A stretch of DNA of 64,000 bases from positions 1 to 64,000 of the forward strand of contig JAZQBM010000003.1 of the NCBI GenBank assembly GCA_045545735.1, read 5' to 3'. The first letter of the stretch is position 1. Each line of letters starts with the position of its first letter. Shown here in pieces: positions 43,056-51,638 of this stretch. This DNA is from Fimenecus sp045545735 (GTDB lineage: Bacteria; Bacillota; Clostridia; Oscillospirales; Acutalibacteraceae). The position numbers and the translations under genes are program-made. The notes beneath the pieces were generated by a model. The model was given only the letters and a program-made list of their open reading frames with translations, was not told the DNA's origin and did no database searches.

Positions 43056-43763
43056 TTATTCAGCAACTACTGTTACTGTAAATTTGTTAGGATTGATTTT
43101 TACACCAGGACCCATTGTTGAAGCAACTGCAACTGACTTAATGTACTGTCCCTTTGTTGCTGCTGGCTTTGCTTTAACGATTGCTTCCATAAGTGTATCA
43201 AGGTTTTCCTTGAGTTTTTCAGTACCGAATGATACTTTACCGATTGGGCAGTGGATAATGTTTGTTTTGTCAAGACGGTACTCAATTTTACCTGCCTTAG
43301 CTTCTGTAACAGCCTTAGCAACGTCAGGAGTAACTGTACCTGCTTTTGGGCTTGGCATAAGGCCACGAGGACCGAGAACCTTACCAAGACGACCAACAAG
43401 ACCCATCATATCAGGGCTTGCGATACATACGTCAAAGTCCATAAAGCCACCCTGGATTTTTTCCATAAGGTCTTCTGCACCAACATATTCAGCACCTGCT
43501 GCAAGAGCTGCATCAACTTTGTCGCCTTTTGCGAAAACTGCAACTCTAACGTTTTTACCTGTACCGTTAGGAAGAACAACTGCACCTCTAACCTGCTGGT
43601 CAGCGTGACGTGAGTCAACACCAAGGCGAACATGAAGTTCAACTGTTTCATCAAATTTTGCAGTTGCACCCTTTACTGTAATGTCAAGTGCTTCTGCAGT
43701 ATCATAAAGTTTTGTTCTGTCGATAAGCTTTGCGCTTTCAACATATTTCTTTCCGTGTTTCAT
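43056..43763 (-). CDS. rplA: 50S ribosomal protein L1
   Basis: The 235-residue protein has the L1 hallmarks M-K-H-G-K-K-Y, V-D-S-R-H-A-D-Q-Q-V-R-G and L-G-P-R-G-L-M-P-S-P-K-A-G-T-V. It forms the mobile stalk near the ribosomal E site. It follows rplK by 60 bases in the operon. Confidence 0.98.
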   Translation of the reverse strand: MKHGKKYVESAKLIDRTKLYDTAEALDITVKGATAKFDETVELHVRLGVDSRHADQQVRGAVVLPNGTGKNVRVAVFAKGDKVDAALAAGAEYVGAEDLMEKIQGGFMDFDVCIASPDMMGLVGRLGKVLGPRGLMPSPKAGTVTPDVAKAVTEAKAGKIEYRLDKTNIIHCPIGKVSFGTEKLKENLDTLMEAIVKAKPAATKGQYIKSVAVASTMGPGVKINPNKFTVTVVAE

Positions 43764-43823
43764 AATTTAATTCCTCCAAAAAAGTGGTTAATCGGATTCT
43801 GATTTTTCCTCCCACAAGGAGAA

Positions 43824-44249
43824 TCAGTCTTCTACAGTAACGCCCATGCTACGTGCAGTACCAGCAATCATACTCATTGCTGTTTCAATTGTTGCAGCGT
43901 TAAGGTCGGGCATTTTCTGCTCAGCGATTTTTCTAATCTGTTCTTTAGTGATTTTTGCTACCTTTGTTCTGTTAGGAACACCTGAACCACTCTCAATTCC
44001 GCAAGCTTTCTTGATAAGAACTGCTGCAGGTGGAGTTTTAGTTACGAATGTGAATGTACGGTCTGCATAAACTGTAATAACAACAGGGATAATAAGACCC
44101 ATATCATTCTTTGTACGTTCATTGAATTCTTTTGTGAACGCCATAATGTTTACACCGTGCTGACCAAGAGCCGGACCAACAGGTGGTGCTGGTGTTGCTT
44201 TACCAGCAGGAATCTGAAGCTTAATGAAGCCTACTACTTTTTGAGCCAT
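43824..44249 (-). CDS. rplK: 50S ribosomal protein L11
   Basis: I start at M-A-Q-K-V-V-G-F (44249), just after GGAGG, giving 141 residues. The frame is open to 44330 but the extra residues are not L11-like. Motifs I-P-A-G-K-A-T-P-A-P-P-V-G-P-A-L-G and the C-terminal G-T-A-R-S-M-G are typical. L11 shapes the GTPase centre of the ribosome. Confidence 0.98.
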   Translation of the reverse strand: MAQKVVGFIKLQIPAGKATPAPPVGPALGQHGVNIMAFTKEFNERTKNDMGLIIPVVITVYADRTFTFVTKTPPAAVLIKKACGIESGSGVPNRTKVAKITKEQIRKIAEQKMPDLNAATIETAMSMIAGTARSMGVTVED

Positions 44250-44370
44250 TTTTAGCACCTCCAAAATTCGTGGTATGGCGGAACAGACAGCTCTTCTGTT
44301 CCTCCCACGACGCTTTGACAAAAGCGTCATAAAAAGCGTATTTTACGCTAATTACCAAATTAATAAGTTA

Positions 44371-44928
44371 TTAGTCCTCAACCTTTGTAACCTGGTCGAG
44401 TTCAAGGTCAACTGGTGTTTCACGACCGAGCATTGAAATAACAACACATACTGAATTGTTATCAACGTCAAGTTCGCGTACCATACCGATAACGCCTTCA
44501 AATGCACCATCGATAATTGAAACCATATCGCCAACCTCATAGTCGATTTTAACGACTTTCTTTTCAACGCCCATTGCATAAACTTCAGCCTCTGTAAGAG
44601 GAACCGGTTTGCTTTCTGGGCCAACGAAACCTGTTACACCGCGTGTATTACGGATTACGTACCAAGTATCGTCTGTCATTTCAAGGTCACCTGTTTCTTC
44701 ATCTTCAAAAACTGCAACCTTAACCATAACGTAGCCAGGGAAGATTTTTCTTTCAACTTCCTTCTTCTGGTCGTCCTTAATTTCAGTAACGATTTCAGTA
44801 GGAACTTTAACCTCAAGAATAAGGTCATGCATTTTACGATTATCAACAATCTTTTCAATGTTAGTTGCTACTTTGTTTTCATAACCTGAATAGGTATGCA
44901 CTACATACCATTTGGAGATTTCTGCCAT
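44371..44928 (-). CDS. nusG: Transcription termination/antitermination factor NusG
   Basis: The 185-residue protein has an N-terminal NGN domain (W-Y-V-V-H-T-Y-S-G-Y-E, F-P-G-Y-V-M-V-K, G-V-T-G-F-V-G) and a C-terminal KOW domain (Y-E-V-G-D-M-V-S-I-I-D-G-A-F). It binds RNA polymerase and modulates pausing and termination. It lies between secE and rplK as usual. Confidence 0.97.
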   Translation of the reverse strand: MAEISKWYVVHTYSGYENKVATNIEKIVDNRKMHDLILEVKVPTEIVTEIKDDQKKEVERKIFPGYVMVKVAVFEDEETGDLEMTDDTWYVIRNTRGVTGFVGPESKPVPLTEAEVYAMGVEKKVVKIDYEVGDMVSIIDGAFEGVIGMVRELDVDNNSVCVVISMLGRETPVDLELDQVTKVED

Positions 44929-44945
44929 AACTTATCTCCTCTCGA

Positions 44946-45284
44946 TTATTTCAATAAAAACAAGCTAATCATTTCTGTTGTTGTAGCAGTGTCATCCTTT
45001 GCAAGGCCAACAAGCAAGTCAATAATTGATGAAAGACCTGTATCAACCAAGAAAAGAGCAAGACCTACGATTGCTGTGATAGCAATAACAACAAGTGAAT
45101 TTTTAAGAACTGTTTGACCAGATGGCCATGTGACTTTTTTCCACTCGCCTTTAAAGTCTTTGAAGAACTTTTTAATTTTTGCACCTACACCTTTAAGGCC
45201 GTTACCCTTTTTCTTTGCAGGAGCATCAGTTTTCTTATCCTTCTTAGCAACTTCGGCTGTGGTCTTTTCATTCTTTTCAGACAT
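44946..45284 (-). CDS. secE: Preprotein translocase subunit SecE
   Basis: The 112-residue protein has a charged, Lys-rich N-terminal half and one membrane helix near residues 63-83, preceded by the conserved F-K-G-E-W-K-K-V-T-W-P. It stabilises SecY in the export channel. It is 17 bases upstream of nusG. The lysine-rich N-terminal extension (about 35 residues) is longer than in minimal SecE. Confidence 0.95.
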   Translation of the reverse strand: MSEKNEKTTAEVAKKDKKTDAPAKKKGNGLKGVGAKIKKFFKDFKGEWKKVTWPSGQTVLKNSLVVIAITAIVGLALFLVDTGLSSIIDLLVGLAKDDTATTTEMISLFLLK

Positions 45285-45300
45285 TTCACATACCTCCGGA

Positions 45301-45450
45301 TTACTTTGTTTCCCTATGAAGAGTGTGTTTCTTGCAGAATCTGCAGTACTTGTTCATCTCGATTCTGTCGGGAGTGTTCTTCTTGTTTTTCTTTGTGTTG
45401 TAGTTGCGTTGTTTGCACTCTGTGCAAGCTAATGTGATTTTTACTCTCAT
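45301..45450 (-). CDS. rpmG: 50S ribosomal protein L33, zinc-binding type
   Basis: The 49-residue protein reads M-R-V-K-I-T-L-A-C-T-E-C and later Y-C-R-F-C-K-K-H-T, giving the two Cys pairs of the zinc-containing form of L33. Some bacteria keep a Cys-free paralogue for zinc shortage. The ATG follows GGAGGTG. It is the first gene of the rpmG-secE-nusG-rplK operon. Confidence 0.96.
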   Translation of the reverse strand: MRVKITLACTECKQRNYNTKKNKKNTPDRIEMNKYCRFCKKHTLHRETK

Positions 45451-45563
45451 TTGTTCGGCACCTCCGTTAATGTGTTACTTGAAAAATCAGCAAGTAACTT
45501 GTGTATAGCCTTCCTCTATAAAAATGGGCACAAAAAAAGAACCCTCTTTTTCGAGGTATCGGT

Positions 45564-45592
45564 ATTCTAACACACTTGTCAATACTTGTCAA
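45564..45592 (-). promoter_or_regulatory. Promoter of the rpmG-secE-nusG-rpl operon
   Basis: On the minus strand TTGACA (45592-45587) and TAGAAT (45569-45564) are spaced by 17 bases. A second TTGACA lies between them. A T run near 45535 (minus) could mark a weak attenuator. Confidence 0.75.
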
Positions 45593-45746
45593 GCGATTTA
45601 TATAAAGTTTTTTAACAAATACGTAATGCGAAATTCACAATTTGAATTTAGATGAAATAATCACTAAATATTATAGTATTATATTTTTACCTTTTTATAT
45701 AATTTGACAAAAGTGGATTTTGAGGTGTTTTTTTCGTATTTTTCTG

Positions 45747-45775
45747 TTGACGAGATTTTGAATTTATGATAAAAT
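45747..45775 (+). promoter_or_regulatory. Promoter of the 38-residue peptide gene
   Basis: TTGACG (45747-45752) and TAAAAT (45770-45775) are separated by 17 bases. The expected transcript start is about 20-25 bases before the peptide start codon. Confidence 0.65.
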
Positions 45776-45805
45776 TTGCAAAGATAAATAGAAGGAGTGA
45801 GAACA

Positions 45806-45922
45806 ATGTTCATTAAGCAAGTTTGTAAACAAAAAAACATTGGTACTGCTATTCCTTCTTCTATCGGTTGTTGTTCTCAATACACAAGCGGTAGTATTTC
45901 TCATTTTTATTTTGTTTTTTGA
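45806..45922 (+). CDS. 38-residue peptide gene with its own promoter and terminator
   Basis: An ATG at 45806 follows GAAGGAG at ideal spacing. The 38 codons begin M-F-I-K-Q-V-C-K-Q-K and include P-S-S-I-G-C-C-S-Q-Y, ending F-Y-F-V-F. The stop codon TGA overlaps the first base of a terminator stem. The peptide has three Cys, a Ser/Thr/Gly-rich middle and an aromatic tail. I recognise no family, and no modification or transport genes lie beside it. It could be a small secreted or modified peptide, a membrane-active peptide, or translated RNA with a regulatory role. Confidence 0.6.
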   Translation: MFIKQVCKQKNIGTAIPSSIGCCSQYTSGSISHFYFVF

Positions 45923-45949
45923 CGACGGATTTACCGTCGTTATTTTTTT
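45922..45949 (+). terminator. Terminator of the peptide gene
   Basis: ACGACGG (45922-45928) pairs with CCGTCGT (45934-45940), followed by TATTTTTTT. It separates the peptide transcript from carAB. Confidence 0.88.
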
Positions 45950-45969
45950 GTATTTTTCTATATAAAATA

Positions 45970-45998
45970 TTGAATAATACAGATTAATATAGTATAAT
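45970..45998 (+). promoter_or_regulatory. Promoter of carAB
   Basis: TTGAAT (45970-45975) and TATAAT (45993-45998) are spaced by 17 bases, 36 bases before the carA start. No PyrR-type attenuator or arginine box is evident in the short leader. Confidence 0.75.
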
Positions 45999-46034
45999 AA
46001 TTAGTTGAAATAAAACGAAAGGCTGGTGTGAATT

Positions 46035-47087
46035 TTGAAAGCGTATTTAATGCTTGAAGACGGCTCTGTTTACGCAGGTACTGCCGCCGCTAAATTCAAA
46101 GAAACTGTATTTGAAGCTGTATTCAACACATCAATGACCGGATATGTTGAAAATCTTTCTGACCCCGCAAATGTGGGCAAGGGTATTATTATGACATACC
46201 CGCTTATCGGCAACTACGGTGTTTGCCTTGCTGATATGGAAGCGGACAAGCTCTACCCTGCTGCACTTTTAGTGCATGAACTTTGCGATACTCCGTCAAA
46301 CTTTAGATGTGAGATGACACTTGAAGAATTGCTTAATAAATATGATATTCCTTGTGTTACTGACCTTGATACACGTGCTATTGTTATGAATCTTCGTGAC
46401 AACGGTACAATGAGAGCGATTATCACAGACGATATTTCTGACACAGATACTCTTATGACAAAAATTAAGGCGTTTGATACACAGAAAGTAGAAGTTGAAA
46501 AGGCAAATGCAGAAGTAGTTTCTACTGACGGTATCAAGGTTGCGTTTATTGACCTTGGTGCACGAAAGAGTTCAGCACAGAGTTTCGCTGACAAAGGTTT
46601 TGCAGTTACAAAGTATTCAGCTGACGTTAATGCTGACGAAATCTTAAATTCTGATGCACAGGGCGTTGTAATCTCAAATGGTCCTGAAGTATTCAGTGCT
46701 TTAGAAAATCTTGCCCCTGAAATCAACAAACTTATGGATGCTGATATGCCAATTTTTGCAATCGGTACAGGTCACCAGCTTGTTGCCCTTGCCAACGGTG
46801 GTAAGGTTGAAAAAATGCTCTACGGTCACAGAGGAGCAAATCTTCCTGTTAAATTCACAGCAGCAGATGAAACATATATTACTACACACAATCACGGATA
46901 CACAGTTGCAAAAGACGGTGTGCCTGCAAACGCTGAAATTTTATGCGTAAACGTAAATGACGGCGAAATCGAAGGTCTTTCATATAAGAACGCTATTACT
47001 GTTCAGTTTATTCCTGACACAGCAAAAGGTCACAACACATCCTTCTTATACAACGACTTTGCAAAAATGATTAAGGAGGGCAAATAA
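46035..47087 (+). CDS. carA: Carbamoyl-phosphate synthase small subunit lacking the glutaminase triad
   Basis: The TTG start gives M-K-A-Y-L-M-L-E-D-G, the normal CarA beginning, and the 350 residues keep the N-terminal domain motifs (S-M-T-G-Y, T-Y-P-L-I-G-N-Y-G, D-L-D-T-R-A). The amidotransferase half is altered. The nucleophile motif G-I-C-L-G-H-Q is A-I-G-T-G-H-Q (Gly244 for Cys), H-P-E is I-P-D (Ile326, Asp328), and S-N-G-P-G-D-P is S-N-G-P-E-V-F. The frame is otherwise intact. The subunit probably cannot hydrolyse glutamine, so the enzyme would use free ammonia or borrow another amidotransferase. One base separates it from carB. Confidence 0.9.
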   Translation: MKAYLMLEDGSVYAGTAAAKFKETVFEAVFNTSMTGYVENLSDPANVGKGIIMTYPLIGNYGVCLADMEADKLYPAALLVHELCDTPSNFRCEMTLEELLNKYDIPCVTDLDTRAIVMNLRDNGTMRAIITDDISDTDTLMTKIKAFDTQKVEVEKANAEVVSTDGIKVAFIDLGARKSSAQSFADKGFAVTKYSADVNADEILNSDAQGVVISNGPEVFSALENLAPEINKLMDADMPIFAIGTGHQLVALANGGKVEKMLYGHRGANLPVKFTAADETYITTHNHGYTVAKDGVPANAEILCVNVNDGEIEGLSYKNAITVQFIPDTAKGHNTSFLYNDFAKMIKEGK

Positions 47088-47088
47088 A

Positions 47089-50000
47089 ATGTTAGATAAA
47101 AGCATTAAAAAGGTAATGGTTATCGGCTCAGGTCCTATTATTATCGGTCAAGCTGCCGAATTTGACTACGCAGGTACTCAGGCTTGTCGCTCTCTTAAAG
47201 AAGAAGGCGTTGAAGTTGTTCTTGTGAACTCAAACCCTGCTACAATTATGACTGACGGCGATATTGCTGACAAAGTATATATTGAGCCACTTACAATTCC
47301 TACACTTACAAAAATTATTGAAAAAGAAAAGCCCGACTCACTTCTCCCCTCTCTTGGCGGACAAACAGGTCTTAACTTGGCTATGGAACTTAATGAGTTA
47401 GGAATTCTTAAAGAGAATAATGTTCGTCTTATCGGTATCAATGCTGAATCAATTAAAAAGGCTGAAGACAGACAAGAATTCAAGGACACAATGGAAAAAA
47501 TCGGTGAGCCTTGTATTGAATCTTTAGTTGTTGAAACAGTTGAAGATGCACTTGAATTCTCTGCTAAAATCGGCTACCCTGTAATTGTACGTCCTGCATA
47601 CACACTTGGCGGTACAGGTGGCGGTATTGCTTATGATGAAGCACAACTTCACGAAATCGCATCAAATGGTATTCGTCTTTCACGTGTAAACCAAGTTCTT
47701 ATTGAGAAGTGTATTTCAGGTTGGAAAGAAATCGAATTTGAAACAATGCGTGACTCAAAAGGCAACTGCATCACAATTTGTTCAATGGAAAATATGGACC
47801 CTGTTGGTATTCATACAGGTGACTCAATAGTTGTTGCTCCTGCACAGACACTTATGGACAAGGAATATTCAATGCTTCGTAATGCGGCTCTTAACATTAT
47901 TTCAGAGCTTGACATTCAAGGTGGTTGTAACGTTCAGTTTGCACTTCACCCAACATCATTTGAATATGCAGTTATTGAAGTAAACCCTCGTGTTTCACGT
48001 TCATCAGCATTGGCATCTAAGGCAACAGGTTTCCCGATTGCACGAGTTGCATCTAAAATCGCTCTCGGCTTAGGTCTTGACGAAATCCCTAATGCTGTTA
48101 CAGGTAAGACTTTCGCATCATTTGAACCTACAATCGACTACATTGTATGTAAATTCCCTAAATGGCCATTTGACAAATTTGTTACTGCAAAGAAAACACT
48201 TGGCACACAGATGAAGGCTACCGGTGAAGTTATGTCAATTGCCCGTACATTTGAAGCGGCACTTCACAAATCACTTCACTCACTTGAAGAAAATAAAGAG
48301 TCCCTCCTTCTTGATGCATTTATGGAAATGAGCACAGAAGAAATTCACAAGGCTCTTTATAATGTAGATAATCTTCGTGTATATGCAATTGCAGTTGCAA
48401 TTTACAAGGGAATTGAACTTGAAGAAATCCACGATATCACAAAAATTGATATGTGGTTCCTTAACAAAATTAAGAACATTGTTGATATGGAGAAGACTCT
48501 TAAAACAGGTAAATGCGACCAAGAGACTTTGTTCAAAGCTAAGAAAATGGGCTTTACTGACAATGTTATTGCTAAAAATGTTGGTACTACAAAGAGTGCA
48601 ATCAAACATTTGAGAAAACTCTGGAATATTATGCCGTCATTCTCAATAGTTGATACTTGTGCCGCTGAATTTGCCGCACAGACACCTTACTACTATTCAG
48701 ATTACGGTATTGCAAACGAAGTTAATCCAAAAACTGACAAGAAAAAGATTATGGTTTTGGGCTCTGGTCCTATCCGTATCGGTCAAGGTGTTGAATTTGA
48801 CTACTGTTCAGTTCACTCAGTTTGGGCACTCAAAAAAGCAGGTTGTGAAGCAATCATCGTGAACAACAACCCTGAAACAGTTTCAACTGACTTTGACGTT
48901 TCAGACAAACTTTATTTCGAGCCACTTACTCCTGAATATGTTACAAGCATTGTTGAACTTGAAAATCCTGACGGTGCTATTGTTCAATTTGGTGGACAGA
49001 CTGCTATTAAACTTACAAAGACACTTAACGATTTAGGTGTTAAAATTCTCGGTACTGACGCTGACCACGTTGATGCGGCTGAAGACAGAGAAAGATTTGA
49101 CGAAATTCTTGAATTCTGTGACATTGCAAGACCTAAAGGACAGACAGTATTTACAGCACAAGAGGCAATTGCAGCTGCACATTCACTTGGCTACCCTGTT
49201 CTTGTTCGTCCAAGTTATGTTCTTGGTGGACAAGGTATGCAGATTGCGGCAAGTGATGAAGATATTCTTGAATTTATGGACATTATCACAAGAACAATTC
49301 CTGACCTTTCAGAGCATCCTGTTCTTGTTGACAAATACCTTATGGGACAAGAAGTTGAAGTTGACGCAATTTGCGACGGTAAAGATATTCTTATTCCTGG
49401 TATTATGGAACATATTGACCGTGCAGGTATTCACTCAGGTGACTCAATTTCAGTTTACCCTGCAGTTACACTCTCACCTAAAGTACAGAAAACAATTGTT
49501 GATTACACCAAGCGTCTGGCATCTGCATTACACGTTATTGGTATGATGAACATTCAGTTTATCGTTCTTCGTGAGACAGTTTACATTATCGAAGTAAACC
49601 CACGTTCTTCAAGAACAGTTCCTTATATCAGTAAAGTTACAGGTATTCCTGCAATCAGCCTTGCAACACGTGCTATGCTCGGCGAAAAAATTGCTGATAT
49701 GGGTTACGGCACAGGACTTTACAAGAACAGCGGTTACTATGCAATTAAACTTCCTGTATTCTCATTTGAAAAGATTATTGGTGCTGATACTTCTCTCGGT
49801 CCTGAAATGAAATCAACAGGTGAAGTTCTTGGTATCTCAACAGATTACAATGAAGCACTTCTTAAAGCATTTGAAGGCGGCGGAGTTTCAATGCCTAAAG
49901 ATGCAAAGATTGTTGTTACTGTTCGTGATAAAGATAAGAAAGAAGTTGGCGAAATGCTTAAAGAGTTCAAGGATTCTGAATTTGAATTCTATGCAACTCC

Positions 50001-50298
50001 GGGCACTTGCAAGGCTATTCGCGAGGCAGGAATCGAGTGTAAAGAGGTTAATCCGCTTACTGCTGAAAGCCCTAACATTATGGATATGCTTCAGAATGGT
50101 GAGGTTTCACTCATTATCAACACACCAACACACGGTCGTCTTGCAAACCGCGACGGTTTCAAACTCAGAAGACTTGCAGTTGAATCAGGTACATCTTGTC
50201 TTACATCTCTTGACGCAGCACTCAGCGTTATGAGAAGTACATTTGTAGTTCCTGACGGTAAGATGAGTCTTACTGATATTGCATCACTTAAATTATAA
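47089..50298 (+). CDS. carB: Carbamoyl-phosphate synthase large subunit
   Basis: The 1069-residue protein has the two homologous ATP-grasp halves of CarB. They start K-V-M-V-I-G-S-G-P-I-I-I-G-Q-A-A-E-F-D-Y and, near residue 555, K-I-M-V-L-G-S-G-P-I-R-I-G-Q-G-V-E-F-D-Y. An oligomerisation region and a C-terminal allosteric MGS domain (H-G-R-L-A-N-R-D-G-F) complete it. It makes carbamoyl phosphate from bicarbonate, ATP and ammonia for pyrimidines and arginine. The sequence appears complete and active, in contrast to its partner CarA. Confidence 0.97.
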   Translation: MLDKSIKKVMVIGSGPIIIGQAAEFDYAGTQACRSLKEEGVEVVLVNSNPATIMTDGDIADKVYIEPLTIPTLTKIIEKEKPDSLLPSLGGQTGLNLAMELNELGILKENNVRLIGINAESIKKAEDRQEFKDTMEKIGEPCIESLVVETVEDALEFSAKIGYPVIVRPAYTLGGTGGGIAYDEAQLHEIASNGIRLSRVNQVLIEKCISGWKEIEFETMRDSKGNCITICSMENMDPVGIHTGDSIVVAPAQTLMDKEYSMLRNAALNIISELDIQGGCNVQFALHPTSFEYAVIEVNPRVSRSSALASKATGFPIARVASKIALGLGLDEIPNAVTGKTFASFEPTIDYIVCKFPKWPFDKFVTAKKTLGTQMKATGEVMSIARTFEAALHKSLHSLEENKESLLLDAFMEMSTEEIHKALYNVDNLRVYAIAVAIYKGIELEEIHDITKIDMWFLNKIKNIVDMEKTLKTGKCDQETLFKAKKMGFTDNVIAKNVGTTKSAIKHLRKLWNIMPSFSIVDTCAAEFAAQTPYYYSDYGIANEVNPKTDKKKIMVLGSGPIRIGQGVEFDYCSVHSVWALKKAGCEAIIVNNNPETVSTDFDVSDKLYFEPLTPEYVTSIVELENPDGAIVQFGGQTAIKLTKTLNDLGVKILGTDADHVDAAEDRERFDEILEFCDIARPKGQTVFTAQEAIAAAHSLGYPVLVRPSYVLGGQGMQIAASDEDILEFMDIITRTIPDLSEHPVLVDKYLMGQEVEVDAICDGKDILIPGIMEHIDRAGIHSGDSISVYPAVTLSPKVQKTIVDYTKRLASALHVIGMMNIQFIVLRETVYIIEVNPRSSRTVPYISKVTGIPAISLATRAMLGEKIADMGYGTGLYKNSGYYAIKLPVFSFEKIIGADTSLGPEMKSTGEVLGISTDYNEALLKAFEGGGVSMPKDAKIVVTVRDKDKKEVGEMLKEFKDSEFEFYATPGTCKAIREAGIECKEVNPLTAESPNIMDMLQNGEVSLIINTPTHGRLANRDGFKLRRLAVESGTSCLTSLDAALSVMRSTFVVPDGKMSLTDIASLKL

Positions 50299-50329
50299 TA
50301 ATTCGTGAAATTATTTCATAAGATTAAAA

Positions 50330-50361
50330 GTCGGAATTGAGTGCAAAGGCTCAATTCCGAC
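50330..50361 (+). terminator. Hairpin after carB
   Basis: GTCGGAATTGAG pairs with CTCAATTCCGAC around an 8-base loop. There is no clear T run, so termination is likely but not certain. Confidence 0.55.
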
Positions 50362-50389
50362 ATTATGCTTATAAAGGAGATGGGTGTCA

Positions 50390-51562
50390 TTGGCAGATAT
50401 TATTGATTACGCTTTATTAAATGCTCATAAAGATTTTGACACACTACCCTATTCTAAAATTGACAGTCTTGTGTTTTCGGAACTTACATATTTAAGTTTT
50501 GATAACATTGTGCCTGATTTGAAAAATAGGGGCAAAGGACTTCTTTTTTCAGACATTGCTGAAAACGAAAATTATGAAGCAATTTTCCCGTTAGAAAGAA
50601 CTGCCGAAAGAAACAAAAAATTGCTTAATGCAGTTGCATACAGTAACCGTTACGGCAAAGTAAGAGTGAACTATTATGAAGATATCTTCGACATAGAAAA
50701 GGACACTCAATTCTGTGCAATCACATTCATTTTGCCAAATGGTGACGCTTGTGTGGCTTTTCGTGGTACAGACTCAACAATTACGGGTTGGAAAGAAAAT
50801 TTCAATATGCTTTTCACCTCCCCCGTTTCGGCACAAAGTCATTCCGTTACATACGTTGATACGATTGCAAAAAAAATCAAGGGAAATATAATTCTTACAG
50901 GCCATTCTAAAGGCGGAAACCTTGCGATTTATTCAGGTACTATGTGTTCACCACTTGCTAAAGCCAAAATTGTTGAAATACAGAGTTTTGACAGTCCCGG
51001 ATTTACAAAAGAATTCATTGAATCTGCCGAACATATTGAGGCTGAAAAGATTATCACAAAATATATTCCTGAGGAGTCACTTATTGGCGTACTTCTTAAT
51101 AATCGTGAGAATTACCGCATAATAAAGAGTGAGGGTTCGGGGATTATGCAACACGACCCGTTTTTGTGGCAGATTGACATCACGAACAATGACTTTATTG
51201 ACGGCGAAAAGTTATATATGTCTTCAAAATTCTTTGATGCAACTTTTAATGATTGGGTTTACAGTTCAACGCCTGAGCAAAGAGAACAATTTGTAGAAGC
51301 ATTATTTAAAATGATTAACACGGCTAACACTGAAAACGCAACAAGTTTCATTGACTGGTCTGAAAATCTCAAGAACAATTCGTCGGTGATTTATGAAAAT
51401 CTTAAAGGATTAGACCCGGAAACAAGAAATCTTGTGCTTAAAGGCTTTGGAAATCTGTTTTCAACAATCAACAAAAATGTTAAATCTACACCTAAAAAGT
51501 TATGGAATGACACTTTGAAGAAATTCAAAGAAAAAGCAAATCAAGACAATACAAAAGAATAA
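50390..51562 (+). CDS. DUF2974/Mbeg1-like alpha/beta hydrolase (lipase-like)
   Basis: I prefer the TTG at 50390, giving M-A-D-I-I-D-Y, the usual family start, over a GTG two codons earlier. The 390-residue protein shows F-R-G-T-D-S-T at about residue 125 and the nucleophile elbow G-H-S-K-G-G-N near 173, as in class 3 lipase-like hydrolases. No signal peptide is seen. The C-terminal 60 residues are basic and helical. The substrate is unknown. Confidence 0.85.
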   Translation: MADIIDYALLNAHKDFDTLPYSKIDSLVFSELTYLSFDNIVPDLKNRGKGLLFSDIAENENYEAIFPLERTAERNKKLLNAVAYSNRYGKVRVNYYEDIFDIEKDTQFCAITFILPNGDACVAFRGTDSTITGWKENFNMLFTSPVSAQSHSVTYVDTIAKKIKGNIILTGHSKGGNLAIYSGTMCSPLAKAKIVEIQSFDSPGFTKEFIESAEHIEAEKIITKYIPEESLIGVLLNNRENYRIIKSEGSGIMQHDPFLWQIDITNNDFIDGEKLYMSSKFFDATFNDWVYSSTPEQREQFVEALFKMINTANTENATSFIDWSENLKNNSSVIYENLKGLDPETRNLVLKGFGNLFSTINKNVKSTPKKLWNDTLKKFKEKANQDNTKE

Positions 51563-51576
51563 TAATTTCTAAAAAA

Positions 51577-51638
51577 CGTCAGTTCGAAACCATCCTGACG
51601 TGAGCATATGCTCAAGAATAAAACTATGGAGTGATAAA
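51577..51638 (+). promoter_or_regulatory. Candidate preQ1 riboswitch in front of queT
   Basis: CGTCAG (51577-51582) pairs with CTGACG (51595-51600). A self-complementary hairpin TGAGCATATGCTCA follows (51601-51614). The loop CCAT (51590-51593) can pair with ATGG (51626-51629), which overlaps the ribosome site. This pseudoknot-with-embedded-hairpin layout is that of the class II preQ1 riboswitch known before queT (COG4708) genes. The consensus bases match only partly. Confidence 0.5.

Noticed and set aside
45806..46034. Leader-peptide attenuation of carAB by the 38-codon ORF
   Set aside because: The terminator is followed by a separate consensus promoter for carA, and the peptide has no run of Arg or other regulatory codons.
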